DNA of 64,000 bases from an uncultured Nitrospira sp. (lineage in GTDB: Bacteria; Nitrospirota; Nitrospiria; Nitrospirales; Nitrospiraceae), in contig CABVSA010000003.1 of NCBI GenBank assembly GCA_902500805.1, positions 27,101-91,100 of the forward strand. The letters are read 5' to 3'. Shown here one piece after another: positions 44,967 through 53,905 of this stretch; position 1 is the stretch's first letter; every line of letters begins with the position of its first letter. The notes beneath the pieces are model-generated. The model did not search any database. It worked only from the letters and a program-made list of their open reading frames with translations, and was not told the DNA's origin. Made by a program: the position numbers and the translations under genes.

Positions 44967-45674
44967 CTACGGGCCATTCAACACCGGGGCCTTCATCACT
45001 TCGGCATCCGGAGGTGTTTTAAAATCAAACACCTCATTCCCCAATCCAAGATTGGGCTTCAAGTTGGAAAACTCGAAGGTGGCGATATTTCCGCTGATTT
45101 CATAGAGAGATACGCTTCGAATATAATACGTTTTGGGAAACACCTCGACGACGATCTTTTGGAGATTCTGCGTCGATTCATGTTCCTTCGCCTTGGGAAT
45201 CAAGGTCAGAAGCGGCAAGCCGGCAGCCCCTCGCTCCCGCCCCTTGGTCGGCTGAATCTCAAACGACTCATCCAATTTGGCCGCGCCTTGCAACAGTTCC
45301 AGCGGTGCTTTGGAGGCAGCCATATGCGTGAGTTTTCCGACCAGCACCTGCTTGTGTTCAGGCACATACACCTTCACATCATCCTGATTCACATAGATCT
45401 GCTCGGTTGCAGGATCAAGATAATCCCATCGTAATCGACCGGGCTTTTTGATGTAGACCCTGCCGGACGATGTCACCGGTCGTTCAAATCCTTCGATCTT
45501 CGTCTTTTGTAAAAAGTCGGCTTGGAGATCGGTCGTCTTTTCGTATCGCATCTGCAATTGTTTGACGACGTCGCGAACCTCTTGGGCGGTTTTGTCCTCT
45601 GTCGATCCATCAGCTGCCCACACCGGAAGAACGAAGATCACCGAGATCGTTGCTGTTACCCACCAACATTTCAT
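44967..45674 (-). CDS. lolA: Outer-membrane lipoprotein carrier protein
   Basis: Periplasmic chaperone that takes lipoproteins from the LolCDE transporter to the outer membrane. 235 residues with a signal peptide (MKCWWVTATISVIFVLPVWA), then the LolA motif region RYEKTTDLQADFLQKTKIEG, PGRLRWDYLDP, DVKVYVPEHKQVL and FEFSNLKPNLGLGNEVFDF-like closing strands. The start codon overlaps the ftsK stop by 4 bp, so ftsK and lolA are one operon, an arrangement common in Gram-negative bacteria, which supports the assignment. Confidence 0.93.
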   Translation of the reverse strand: MKCWWVTATISVIFVLPVWAADGSTEDKTAQEVRDVVKQLQMRYEKTTDLQADFLQKTKIEGFERPVTSSGRVYIKKPGRLRWDYLDPATEQIYVNQDDVKVYVPEHKQVLVGKLTHMAASKAPLELLQGAAKLDESFEIQPTKGRERGAAGLPLLTLIPKAKEHESTQNLQKIVVEVFPKTYYIRSVSLYEISGNIATFEFSNLKPNLGLGNEVFDFKTPPDAEVMKAPVLNGP

Positions 45675-48091
45675 GCTTCCGCCGCACCGACGGGGCCGCG
45701 TCGCCCAAGCACTTCCCGTCGCCCATCACGCCCTGCCGCCCCCACAATTCCCTCCGATTCCATTTGCTCGATCATGCGTGCGGCCCGAGGATAGCCGACC
45801 CGTAGCCGTCGTTGGATCAATGATGCCGACGCCTGACCACTCGACAGGACAAGTTCTTTCGCTTGCTCATACACTTCGTCTTTGGACTCCTCTTCTGCAG
45901 CCTCATCTAGTTTCAGAGACTGTAGCTCAGGATTATAGACCGGCATCGCCTGTTTTTTCACAAACTCAACCACCGAACGAACATCATCATCCGAGACAAA
46001 CGAGCCGTGCAGGCGGGCAAGCCGACCGGTTCCAGAGGCCAGATAGAGCATGTCACCGCGCCCGAGAAGCGCCTCAGCCCCATTGGCATCCAAAATGGTG
46101 CGAGAATCGGTCTTGGAAGAGACTTGAAATGCGATCCGGGCCGGGAAGTTCGCCTTGATCAGTCCCGTCAGCACATCAACGGATGGCCGCTGTGTCGCCA
46201 GAACGAGATGAATGCCGGAGGCACGTGCCATCTGGGCGAGACGGGCGATCTTATCTTCCACGTCCTTGGGAGCGACCATCATCAGATCTGCCAACTCGTC
46301 GATCATGACCACAATAAAAGGGAGGGGTTCCGGTGGTGTCGACTTCGGCTGCATACACCCCCGCTCGCCTTCTGGAATCGACGTCTCCCCGGCTGACAGA
46401 CGTGCGTCTTCGGAGAGAAATGCCGCCGGACGTTCTGCCGGTTCTCCAAGAGACGGATCCTGCTCCGCGAACGTCTCATGCAGATCGGCGACCTTCCGAT
46501 TATAGGCGTCAATATTTCGCACCCCGGCTTCCGCCAAAAGTTTATACCGCCGTTCCATCTCGGCCACTACCCACCCCAATCCCCTCGCTGCGGATTTTGG
46601 GTCCGTAATGACCGGTCTCAAGAGATGGGGAATGCCATCGTATGACTGAAACTCGAGCATCTTCGGGTCGATCAGCAGCAGTTTCACTTCACTGGGCTTG
46701 GCGGAAAAGAGAATACTGAGCAACATCGTATTCAAGCTGACGCTCTTGCCGGCCCCTGTCGCCCCAGCCACCAAGAGATGTGGCATCGTCTTGAGGTCCG
46801 CCGTAACCGGTGCACCGAAGATGTCCTTCCCCAAGGCCATCGTCAATCGGGATCGGGCTCGACGAAACGCGTCGCTCATGATGACTTCGCGCAACGAGAC
46901 GGTTTCTCGCGAACGATTCGGCACTTCGATCCCCACCACCGATTTGCCGGGTAATGGCGCAACAATTCGCAGGCTGATCGCTTTCAACGCCAATGCGAGG
47001 TCATCGGCCAAATTCACGATACGGGCTACTTTCGTTCCAGGCGCCGGCTCAAACTCATACATCGTCACAACCGGGCCCGGCCTCACCTCCGTCACGGTGC
47101 CATCGACCCCAAAGCTTCTCAATGCACGAGACAAGACCTCGGATTGTGCCTTCAACTCCTCATCCGACATTCGATCCAGTGGTCCCGAGGGATCGCTTAA
47201 CATCTCCGGATCCGGAAGGCGGTAGTCTTCAGATTCTCGTGCCGGAACCACCACTTCCAAGTCGGTGTCCTCGACGTCCCTGGACGAATGCACGACACGA
47301 AAAGGCTGAATGATCGGAGCGGGCAACCCAGAAATCACCTCTGGCTCCTGGCCCCTTCCTGCAACTGATTCGTCTTCATCACTGAGAGTTGCGGATCTTG
47401 CAGACTTGCCTCGGACCCGGCGGTTGCTGACCGTCTTTTCAACCTCCATGGAACGTTCAGGTATCAGGGCGACCGCCCCTTCACGAACTGTGGCCCATGA
47501 TTGCGGAATGCGACGCACCGCCTCTCCCAAGGAGAGGGGCGCCGACAAGAGGAGCGACACCAGAAATCCTGCGATAATCACAATGTGCGCGCCGGTCCCG
47601 GCAAAGACAGTCCGGAGCCCTTCGGCAATCGTCCCGCCAACGACACCCCCCGCGATCCCTTGGGCGATGATTCCACTCGTCATAGTTGGAATGCCGTTCG
47701 CTTCAAGATGCAAAAATGCGCTAAAAAATACCACGGAAGCCAATGAACTTCCGGCAGTGCGCAGTTCAAGACTCATCGGTACCTGGGAGAAGCAGCGGAT
47801 ACCCCATCGCCCCAGTAGCAGCGGGCAGAGATAGGCCGCGCCACCGATCGCATAAAAGAACCCCCCGGCCAATAGAGCCCCAAAAGATCCGATGAGGTTT
47901 CGTGGTGGGTGCGCGACAAGATCTCCACTGGCCACTACCGTCGCCTCTCCCGGTACAAAAGACAGGAGGCTCAGGAGCATGAGTAAGCTCAGGGCGATCA
48001 GGATCACACCGAAGACTTCCCGCTGGATATGAGAATTGGAGGAAGCGGCCCGGCGGGCTTCGCCTCGCTTACCCGAGGTGGTCGCACCCAT
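45671..48091 (-). CDS. ftsK: DNA translocase FtsK/SpoIIIE
   Basis: Septum-anchored DNA pump that clears and resolves chromosomes at division. 806 residues: four N-terminal membrane helices (residues 25-190), a Ser/Asp-rich linker, alpha/beta motor with SLREVIMSDAFRRARSRLTM, Walker A LVAGATGAGKSVSLNTM near 445, Walker B FIVVMIDELADLMM and ATQRPSVDVLTGLIKANFP, and the winged-helix gamma domain (QASASLIQRRLRVGYPRAAR) that reads KOPS-like sequences. An insertion of about 35 residues (GEPAERPAAFLSED onward) precedes Walker B. Much shorter linker than E. coli FtsK, so close to SpoIIIE/SftA size. Confidence 0.95.
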   Translation of the reverse strand: MGATTSGKRGEARRAASSNSHIQREVFGVILIALSLLMLLSLLSFVPGEATVVASGDLVAHPPRNLIGSFGALLAGGFFYAIGGAAYLCPLLLGRWGIRCFSQVPMSLELRTAGSSLASVVFFSAFLHLEANGIPTMTSGIIAQGIAGGVVGGTIAEGLRTVFAGTGAHIVIIAGFLVSLLLSAPLSLGEAVRRIPQSWATVREGAVALIPERSMEVEKTVSNRRVRGKSARSATLSDEDESVAGRGQEPEVISGLPAPIIQPFRVVHSSRDVEDTDLEVVVPARESEDYRLPDPEMLSDPSGPLDRMSDEELKAQSEVLSRALRSFGVDGTVTEVRPGPVVTMYEFEPAPGTKVARIVNLADDLALALKAISLRIVAPLPGKSVVGIEVPNRSRETVSLREVIMSDAFRRARSRLTMALGKDIFGAPVTADLKTMPHLLVAGATGAGKSVSLNTMLLSILFSAKPSEVKLLLIDPKMLEFQSYDGIPHLLRPVITDPKSAARGLGWVVAEMERRYKLLAEAGVRNIDAYNRKVADLHETFAEQDPSLGEPAERPAAFLSEDARLSAGETSIPEGERGCMQPKSTPPEPLPFIVVMIDELADLMMVAPKDVEDKIARLAQMARASGIHLVLATQRPSVDVLTGLIKANFPARIAFQVSSKTDSRTILDANGAEALLGRGDMLYLASGTGRLARLHGSFVSDDDVRSVVEFVKKQAMPVYNPELQSLKLDEAAEEESKDEVYEQAKELVLSSGQASASLIQRRLRVGYPRAARMIEQMESEGIVGAAGRDGRREVLGRRGPVGAAEA

Positions 48092-48277
48092 AAGAAATGA
48101 ATGCTAGCACAGGGGGGAGGTCATTTCAAACGAACACGCATCTGGGCCACCATTTGGAGCAAAATCTGTAGGGACGGCTCAGGCAGATCCGGACTTTCGA
48201 CCTGCGCATCTCAATGCGCTCGTCTGTGGTTTACCAAGGGGAGACACGCTCAACGAACGAGCAGGACGCTTCGTGAA

Positions 48278-48472
48278 CTATGACAGCGCGCGCAATTCAT
48301 AGTCGGCGCCACGTCGATGCAAGCCGATCAACGCATGACGACTGAGGTCATCCACGAGCGAGAAGACCTGATTCCAGCTCAGCTCTGGACAGCAGGCCAG
48401 AAGCTCTTCAAGCGGAATACGTTGCCGCTCGTGCACGATGGTCAGTAGTTTTATCGCCGGTGATTGAGTCAT
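48278..48472 (-). CDS. Small winged-helix-like protein
   Basis: 64 residues: KLLTIVHERQRIPLEELLACC, LSWNQVFSLVDDLSRHALIGLHRRG and DYELRAL form a likely winged helix-turn-helix resembling the N-terminal DNA-binding domain of small regulators. It begins 12 bp after the stop of the PsiE-like gene on the same strand, so probably a co-transcribed accessory protein. No effector domain. A regulator of the phosphate cluster is possible but not shown. Confidence 0.6.
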   Translation of the reverse strand: MTQSPAIKLLTIVHERQRIPLEELLACCPELSWNQVFSLVDDLSRHALIGLHRRGADYELRALS

Positions 48473-48484
48473 TGCGCGCCTCCT

Positions 48485-48982
48485 TTAGAGATCAACAGGT
48501 CTCGTTGTCTGGAACCGTGGTCCGATTGTTGGGCTCCATCGCACAGCGATGACGCGAACCACGCTAAGGATCACCAGAATTCCCAAGAGAGCCGTCAGTG
48601 GTTGCCAGTCTCCTCCTTTGAACCATTGGGAGATCACTTCGGTCAGCATGACGACGAGAATCGTATCCACAATGAAGGTCACCTTGACACGCCCCTCCCG
48701 GAAATAGGTGACGGTGGTTTTGAACACCTCGACGAGTGCCAATAGCATCAGTGTATCGACGATGACTTGGCGCAGAACAACTTCAACGGACAGATCGATG
48801 AGCAGCCGAATCTCCCACAGGGTCTTCAACGCACCGCCGGTCAAGGCGATGAGGAGTATCAATAGCACCAAACTGAGTACACCTTTCATCCCTCTGCTCC
48901 ATACCTCCTCAAGGTCAACGTGAGGCAGCCGACGGACGAAGGCGGCACTGTCAAAAAGCGGAATGGTGTGGAATGCTGACAT
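48485..48982 (-). CDS. PsiE-like phosphate-starvation-inducible membrane protein
   Basis: 165 residues with four transmembrane helices (GVLSLVLLILLIALTGGAL; VIVDTLMLLALVEVFKT; VTFIVDTILVVMLTEVISQW; LLGILVILSVVRVIAV). The VDTLMLLALVEVFKTTVTYFREGRVKVTFIVD-type central segment is the hallmark of the PsiE family, named for phosphate-starvation induction in E. coli; function unknown. First gene of a two-gene operon with the small winged-helix protein. It opens the phosphate-related stretch that runs to phoX. Confidence 0.85.
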   Translation of the reverse strand: MSAFHTIPLFDSAAFVRRLPHVDLEEVWSRGMKGVLSLVLLILLIALTGGALKTLWEIRLLIDLSVEVVLRQVIVDTLMLLALVEVFKTTVTYFREGRVKVTFIVDTILVVMLTEVISQWFKGGDWQPLTALLGILVILSVVRVIAVRWSPTIGPRFQTTRPVDL

Positions 48983-49122
48983 AGATACCTTTCAGACTGA
49001 TCTCTTCTTCAACCATAGGCTATCGAATGCTCGTTCCAGCATGATCACGAACACGTAAAACTTCTGTTAACTGGATGGCCCCTCTGTGGTAGGCTCGTGC
49101 CTCACTCAGTGGAGGGAGCGCG

Positions 49123-49644
49123 ATGAACTGTATTTTGGTTCGCCACGGAATCGCCGTGGAGTCTGATGAATGGGAAGGGACGGAGAAGAACCGCCCTCTC
49201 ACGGAGAAGGGGAAGCGACGTGTCCGACAGGCTGCGGAAGGATTGGCGACACTAGACTATCGGCCGACCCACCTCTTCACGAGCCCCTTCGTACGGGCCT
49301 ATGACACTGCGAGACAGCTTCAAGCAGTCATCTGTCCGAAGCTGACGGTCGAGATCCGGAGCGAACTGGTCGCCGGAACGAAACCGGAACGACTTGTGGC
49401 GTTTCTCCACACGCTCCCGTCCGATGCGGTGGCGATCTGTGTGGGACATGAACCGCAGCTTGGCGAGGCTGCAAGTCTGTTGCTCTGCGGGAAAGCCCTT
49501 CACAACTTCCCACTCAAGAAAGCCGGGGCGGTGTGTATTGAGTCGAAGGGACTCATGGATCGCAGCCAGGGGCTGTTGCGCTGGTGGCTGCAACCCCTGC
49601 AACTACGGGCCTTGAGGAAACGGAAGCCAGGCCAAGAGACGTGA
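49123..49644 (+). CDS. sixA: SixA-like phosphohistidine phosphatase
   Basis: 173 residues of the histidine phosphatase superfamily: catalytic RHG motif in ILVRHGIAVESDEWEG (residues 5-8), LTEKGKRRVRQAAEGL, THLFTSPFVRAYDTARQL and the second catalytic His in AICVGHEPQLGEAASLL. SixA removes phosphate from His of Hpt or PTS proteins. Here its neighbours (PsiE-like, CYTH-CHAD) point to polyphosphate or phosphate signalling. Convergent with the CYTH-CHAD gene. Confidence 0.9.
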   Translation: MNCILVRHGIAVESDEWEGTEKNRPLTEKGKRRVRQAAEGLATLDYRPTHLFTSPFVRAYDTARQLQAVICPKLTVEIRSELVAGTKPERLVAFLHTLPSDAVAICVGHEPQLGEAASLLLCGKALHNFPLKKAGAVCIESKGLMDRSQGLLRWWLQPLQLRALRKRKPGQET

Positions 49645-49731
49645 GGATTCGTGAGACGGGGCCGGGTGGGCCTTGAGAGCAAGCCCGTACCAGGTCACTG
49701 ACCGATACGGGCGGCTAAAGCGCGCTCCTGT

Positions 49732-51216
49732 TCACCCCCATGCCCTCTTTCCTCGTTTCAGCAGCGTTTTGAAGAACGACGCGATTTCCCGTCGAACCAT
49801 ATCCCGCCGGTATCGTTGCCGTTCGGCCATGCCACCGGCAAGAAATCCGGCTCGGACACTCGTGGAGTACTTCACAAACTGTCGGAGATAGCGTTCCGCC
49901 TGAATGGCGTCCTGATGCTGGCCCAATAGATCTTGAACGGCCCGAGCTGCCTTCATGAAGCGGATTGCGGGCTTACCCACCGAGCTCCGGGCGAGCTCTG
50001 CCGCATAACGTGCGCGTTTGGTTTTGATCCGAATTTTGTGCAATGCGACATCCGATGGTGAAGGCCGAAGCCGCCGGACTGCTTTGCGCAATTTTCTGAA
50101 CTCGCCCTCAGCCAACCGGCGTATGCCTATGGGAGATTCGACAACCGAGGGAGCTTGTGCCGCTTGTTGCAGTCGACGGATGAGTTCGAGGTAACGGGCG
50201 CTTGTGAGTTCGCTGAGCACCACCTGCTGAACCGCTACTCGTTGCGTGCGCAGGTGGGCTAGAAATTGAGCCAACAGCGGGCGATCTCGTTGAGACAATC
50301 GGCCCGATTCGTCCATGAAATAGGCGATCTGCACATCGAGGTCGCGAGCGGGCCCCAGGAGCTTACTGAGCCATGTGAGCTCCTGTTGCAGAGACATGCC
50401 CCAGGCTGGGAGGAGGATCGGTCGCGCGGTACGGAGCACCGCCCGCAGACGCCTCGTAGCCACCCGCATTTGATGAAGGCTTTCGATCTCGGTGCCGAGC
50501 CTCGTTCCAGGATCATGAGCCAGGAGCCACCAGACATGCTGGGCGAGGGAATGCTTCAGATGCTTGATCGCCGGAGCCTCCGGCTCGGGCTGTGCTGGTG
50601 GGGAGGGGGGTGACAACGAGAGGACTCGGTAGAATTTGGGCCGGCCATCGTGATCGGAGGCACCTGCGTCACACATCTGCCGTTCGAGGGAACGAAGGGA
50701 AGCCTCATCACCCTGCCGCTGTTCAATTTCCAGCTCACGAAAGTGCCCGATGATTGTGCCGTGTTGTACGGCTGTCACGTGGTCAATCGCGATCTCGGCG
50801 ACGGGCATTCGGCCCCGACAGACCAGGACGCCGCTTCGCCACACACGCAGGGTGACGACCGGGACCAGTTTCCGATGTGCAAGGTGGATGATGAGTAGAT
50901 CGCGGAGTGCGGCCGGCGGATCGTTCTGTGCTCCGGCTACTTCTACTTCCTGCCGATCCTCCCCCAGCGGAATCTTGAGCTGCCAGGACTGCTTCCCCCG
51001 TTCGACTCGATAGCGAAGGGTGATCCCTGCACGGGCCAAGTCATGAGCGACCGTGTCGTAATAGGTCGACGTCAGCAGCCGTCGAGGAAGCGGTGTGCCT
51101 GGTAGTTGAGGGAGACGGAAATCAGCTCCGATGGTCAGCTTTATTTCCCGCTCCGGATGTGACGAGATCGAAAGAGCGTTGACAGGCAACTTCCGATGTG
51201 TGTGAGAGCGAACCAT
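49732..51216 (-). CDS. CYTH-CHAD domain protein (polyphosphate-linked)
   Basis: About 494 residues. N-terminal CYTH (triphosphate-tunnel) domain with the E-x-E-x-K signature (HPEREIKLTIG, about residue 22), STYYDTVAHDLARAG and LRYRVERGKQSWQLKIPLG; C-terminal CHAD domain from about 245 with its conserved histidines and basic helices (EIESLHQMRVATRRLRAVL; LHKIRIKTKRARYAAELAR). CHAD binds polyphosphate and CYTH may hydrolyse triphosphate or polyphosphate. ATG 51216 is chosen; a longer frame to 51456 adds 80 residues that do not look like protein and precede the CYTH start. Near ppk, sixA and a PstS-like gene. Confidence 0.88.
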   Translation of the reverse strand: MVRSHTHRKLPVNALSISSHPEREIKLTIGADFRLPQLPGTPLPRRLLTSTYYDTVAHDLARAGITLRYRVERGKQSWQLKIPLGEDRQEVEVAGAQNDPPAALRDLLIIHLAHRKLVPVVTLRVWRSGVLVCRGRMPVAEIAIDHVTAVQHGTIIGHFRELEIEQRQGDEASLRSLERQMCDAGASDHDGRPKFYRVLSLSPPSPPAQPEPEAPAIKHLKHSLAQHVWWLLAHDPGTRLGTEIESLHQMRVATRRLRAVLRTARPILLPAWGMSLQQELTWLSKLLGPARDLDVQIAYFMDESGRLSQRDRPLLAQFLAHLRTQRVAVQQVVLSELTSARYLELIRRLQQAAQAPSVVESPIGIRRLAEGEFRKLRKAVRRLRPSPSDVALHKIRIKTKRARYAAELARSSVGKPAIRFMKAARAVQDLLGQHQDAIQAERYLRQFVKYSTSVRAGFLAGGMAERQRYRRDMVRREIASFFKTLLKRGKRAWG

Positions 51217-51400
51217 TCGCACACCGCTTAGAGCAAAGATGACGTATCTCCAGTTGATTGTGGACGTGTGCAGGAGAGAATGCAACTCACAGCGGCCGTT
51301 GAGGAATCGCACGGACGGTCGCCGATGCGGATCGGCGACACGACAAAAGGAAGCGATGTGTCCTATCGAGGAAGGCAGCGCGCCAAGACAGGGAGGCCGG

Positions 51401-51784
51401 TTAGAAATCGTCGATGGAGACGGGACGGAGAAAGTCTCGCACGGACACCAGCCCAATGAGTGCCCCTCCTTTGGTCACACCAAGATGGAGGGTTCGATGC
51501 TTGTCCATCAAATCAGCCGCTTCCGTTAATGGCTGCCGCTCCTCGATGCCAGGAACCGGACTACTCATGATGTCCTCCACCGGCACGAAGTAGGGCGTCT
51601 TTTCTGCACCCACGAATTTCTTGACGACGTCCGACTCCGTGACCAGTCCGATGATCTGAGCTTGACGGGTGACCAACACACTTTCAACGTTCGAGGCCCT
51701 CATGAGCTTGGCCGCCTCCACGACCGATGTCCCGACCTCCACCGTCACTGGCTTTGCCTGCATCAAGTTACCGACGGTCACCAT
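51401..51784 (-). CDS. Stand-alone CBS-pair protein
   Basis: 127 residues made only of two CBS motifs: VTVGNLMQAKPVTVEVG / IGLVTESDVVKK and VEDIMSSPVPGIEE / LIGLVSVRDFLR. Such proteins sense AMP/ATP or other adenosyl ligands and modulate partners. Strong ribosome site AGGAGG 7 bp before the ATG. Same strand as the CYTH-CHAD gene (184 bp gap) and downstream of the PstS-like gene. Confidence 0.92.
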   Translation of the reverse strand: MVTVGNLMQAKPVTVEVGTSVVEAAKLMRASNVESVLVTRQAQIIGLVTESDVVKKFVGAEKTPYFVPVEDIMSSPVPGIEERQPLTEAADLMDKHRTLHLGVTKGGALIGLVSVRDFLRPVSIDDF

Positions 51785-51959
51785 ACTGATCCTCCTTTTT
51801 ATTATTGTATTGGTGTGAAGGTAACAGCACGCTGTTGCGCCTGAGTTAAGGAGAGATCTCCGCTCGGTAAAATCAACGAAGCAGCGAGTGGAGCGTTGTC
51901 AGAACTGTAAGGCTTACTCGCGCCAGAGACACAGGTGGCAAAAGACCGGATCGATTGAG

Positions 51960-52676
51960 TTACCGTTCAGAGGCAGGCCGCCGGGATGTCACCCGTCTGA
52001 TTTCCTCAAAGGACAATGGGACATAGCCTCGTTCAAGCGCTAACTCCTGGCCTTGGCGGCTCAGTGCATACCGAATCAGCTCTGCTGATACAGGAATAGG
52101 ATTCGCTTGTCGACGATTGACCCGGTACAGGTAGACACTTCCCCGGAAGGGAGGAGCAACAGTCCTCGCGCTTCGCACCACGAGTGCCGTAGACCCGTCA
52201 CCCACCATTGCATTCACCCGTAACCGTGTTACAGGGCCTGTCCTGTATCCGATCCAGTCATCATTCCGAACAGAAACGGCTTGTGGATGATGGGCCACAG
52301 GCACGGCGATCGGTTTCTCTCCGAATTCAAGCAGCCAATTCCCGACCTCCGTTGGAGTCATGCGGCGAGACGTGGCCATCAAGTCCGCTTCCTGTGCCAG
52401 GAGCCTTGTATGGCCGGCATGAGAACGATCCGAGATCGTCACAATCTGTAGATCTGGATACTGACGCATTAAATTGTCTGCCCAGGCCTGCACCAATGCT
52501 TCCATCGCGTCACTCACTGAAATCGTCAGCCTCCCGGAGAGCGAATCTTGTGCTGCGTAGGACGGGATCTCAGCATCGATCCATGGACCAACCTCGGCGT
52601 AACACGCAGGTGAGAAAGCCGTCAGGAGAATGCTCACCAACAAACAGACGGCACGTGTCAGATATGGCAATTTCAT
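51960..52676 (-). CDS. PstS-like periplasmic substrate-binding protein
   Basis: 238 residues with a signal peptide (LPYLTRAVCLLVSILLTAF then a Cys-Tyr-Ala-Glu cleavage region). The mature part has a PBP-type phosphate-binding fold: LSGRLTISVSDAMEALVQAW, DRSHAGHTRLLAQEADLMATSR with an ADLMATSR stretch like PstS-like proteins, AVPVAHHPQAVSV and a C-terminal RYALSRQGQELALERGYVPL typical of PstS/PBP2-like domains. No pstC/A/B genes follow, so it may be a stand-alone sensor or scavenger. ATG 52676 has GGAG 6 bp upstream. A candidate Pho box sits at 52715-52743. Confidence 0.78.
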   Translation of the reverse strand: MKLPYLTRAVCLLVSILLTAFSPACYAEVGPWIDAEIPSYAAQDSLSGRLTISVSDAMEALVQAWADNLMRQYPDLQIVTISDRSHAGHTRLLAQEADLMATSRRMTPTEVGNWLLEFGEKPIAVPVAHHPQAVSVRNDDWIGYRTGPVTRLRVNAMVGDGSTALVVRSARTVAPPFRGSVYLYRVNRRQANPIPVSAELIRYALSRQGQELALERGYVPLSFEEIRRVTSRRPASER

Positions 52677-52714
52677 CAAAGTCTCCTTGCTGGCTCCTTA
52701 CCTACGCACCAAGC

Positions 52715-52743
52715 ATTACCGCAGTATGAGACGGGCATTACAG
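52715..52743 (-). promoter_or_regulatory. Candidate Pho box with -10 upstream of the PstS-like gene
   Basis: On the gene's strand: CTGTAAT-GCCC-GTCTCAT-ACTG-CGGTAAT, three 7-bp units spaced by 4 bp (11-bp period), like the E. coli Pho box consensus CTGTNAT repeats. Ten bases after the last unit is TAGGTA (52704-52699), a plausible -10, and the gene starts 23 bp further on. The same arrangement occurs before ppk. Confidence 0.65.
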
Positions 52744-52943
52744 ACCGGTTAACTTTTCGTGAAGAAGGAGGATATGTCACACCGTATTAACGATTCGGCA
52801 ATAGGGTGGTGACGCAGAGCGGATAGATTCCTTCACAAGGCTTGAGAAAGTGGGTGCCTGAGAGCGGGGCACGCACATCTGGCTGAGTCGTCACGGCAGA
52901 ACCGTGTTGGTGTCTTGCAATTCAAATGAAGGAGGGAAGGCAA

Positions 52944-53057
52944 ATGAATACTCGGCTGCAAGCAGTGCTCTCGTTCATGAAGTCCCTCATGACCCGACTC
53001 GCCATCATCGTGTTGAGCGTTTGCGGCCTATTTATTCGTCTCAGACCCGCTCCGTGA
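52944..53057 (+). CDS. Possible 37-residue membrane peptide
   Basis: A strong ribosome site GGAGGGAAGG lies just before ATG 52944. The peptide has a hydrophobic core (TRLAIIVLSVCGLFI) flanked by basic residues and stops at TGA 53055-53057. No homologue is recognised. Could be a real small membrane peptide or a chance frame in a regulatory region. Confidence 0.35.
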   Translation: MNTRLQAVLSFMKSLMTRLAIIVLSVCGLFIRLRPAP

Positions 53058-53429
53058 AATGATCGATGGACCGGCGATGGTCCATTGTCATGAGACTGAG
53101 CCGCTGCAGAAACCTCATTGATGTCACGGGAGACCACACTTCAAGCCGGTACCGCGCTTATGACCAGACTGAGTTTCTTCAGCTGATTACCACCCGCCCG
53201 TGCCTCTTCTTGCCTCTGAGCAACAACGATGCTGCAGCATAGATGCGTCCCATTGCTATCGTGGCAATGTCACCTGCCCAGCAAAACAACCATCCGTCAG
53301 GTGCCCGGGTCGGTGGGAGCCGTTGAGAAAGAATCTACGACGATGTCGTTCCAGCACACATCAGGAAGTAACCGGCTGAGGCGATGGCTCCGATGTTGAT
53401 CCGATTACCGGAGAGCAATCCCACTTCCT

Positions 53430-53472
53430 GACGAGAGTCGGTGGGACAAGCATGTCCGCTCCGACTCTCGTC
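53430..53472. other. Strong nested hairpin in the ppk upstream region
   Basis: GACGAGAGTCGG (53430-53441) pairs perfectly with CCGACTCTCGTC (53461-53472); the loop contains a further GGACA/TGTCC stem. A T-rich stretch (TGACTATTTCTATTC) follows on the + strand. It may be a terminator for a transcript crossing this gap, a protein-binding site, or part of a small RNA. About 575 bp upstream of ppk. Confidence 0.5.
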
Positions 53473-53522
53473 TGACTATTTCTATTCACTGTCGACTCTC
53501 CTCTTCCGATCACACACTCGAC

Positions 53523-53606
53523 CTACTCACGCCCCACAGAAAACACGGCATACGTGAGACTCAGGATCGCACTCAACAGAAACGCCTCGATAATCCATGT
53601 GATCAT
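53523..53606 (-). CDS. Possible 27-residue membrane peptide with ideal Shine-Dalgarno
   Basis: The minus strand carries AAGGGAGGTGA, almost perfectly complementary to the 16S rRNA tail, 7 bp before ATG 53606. The frame encodes MITWIIEAFLLSAILSL then TYAVFSVGRE and stops at TAG 53523-53525, a single hydrophobic helix with a charged end, the size and shape of KdpF/CydX-like small membrane subunits, though none is matched. Lies inside the gap upstream of ppk. Confidence 0.45.
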   Translation of the reverse strand: MITWIIEAFLLSAILSLTYAVFSVGRE

Positions 53607-53876
53607 TAATGCTCACCTCCCTTCGAGTTATGCACGATGCTTCTACCCCAGCGTGTCGTCGCGTTCTCTCCATCGGACACAACGCAAATCTACTGCGGAG
53701 TTGTTTCCTTTTCGTTACAAACATGCCAATTCTGTGTGAAGAGAGAACGGGATTGCTTTGGCGAGTGAACGACTAGGCGATCAGTCGAATGCAGCGCCAC
53801 GCCTTGATTTTATGGCATTCGCGCATGGAAGTTCCTCAGCTGGAGAAGGGACGCACAATCTCTGAATATTACAGAT

Positions 53877-53905
53877 CCGTAACATTCTCGTAATGGTTCT
53901 GTGAT
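53877..53905 (+). promoter_or_regulatory. Candidate Pho box with -10 upstream of ppk
   Basis: CCGTAAC-ATTC-TCGTAAT-GGTT-CTGTGAT: three Pho-box-like 7-bp units with 4-bp spacers. Exactly 10 bp later is TAGGAT (53916-53921), a good -10 candidate, about 125 bp before the ppk ATG. The spacing and -10 type match the box upstream of the divergent PstS-like gene, which supports a shared PhoB-type control. Confidence 0.68.
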
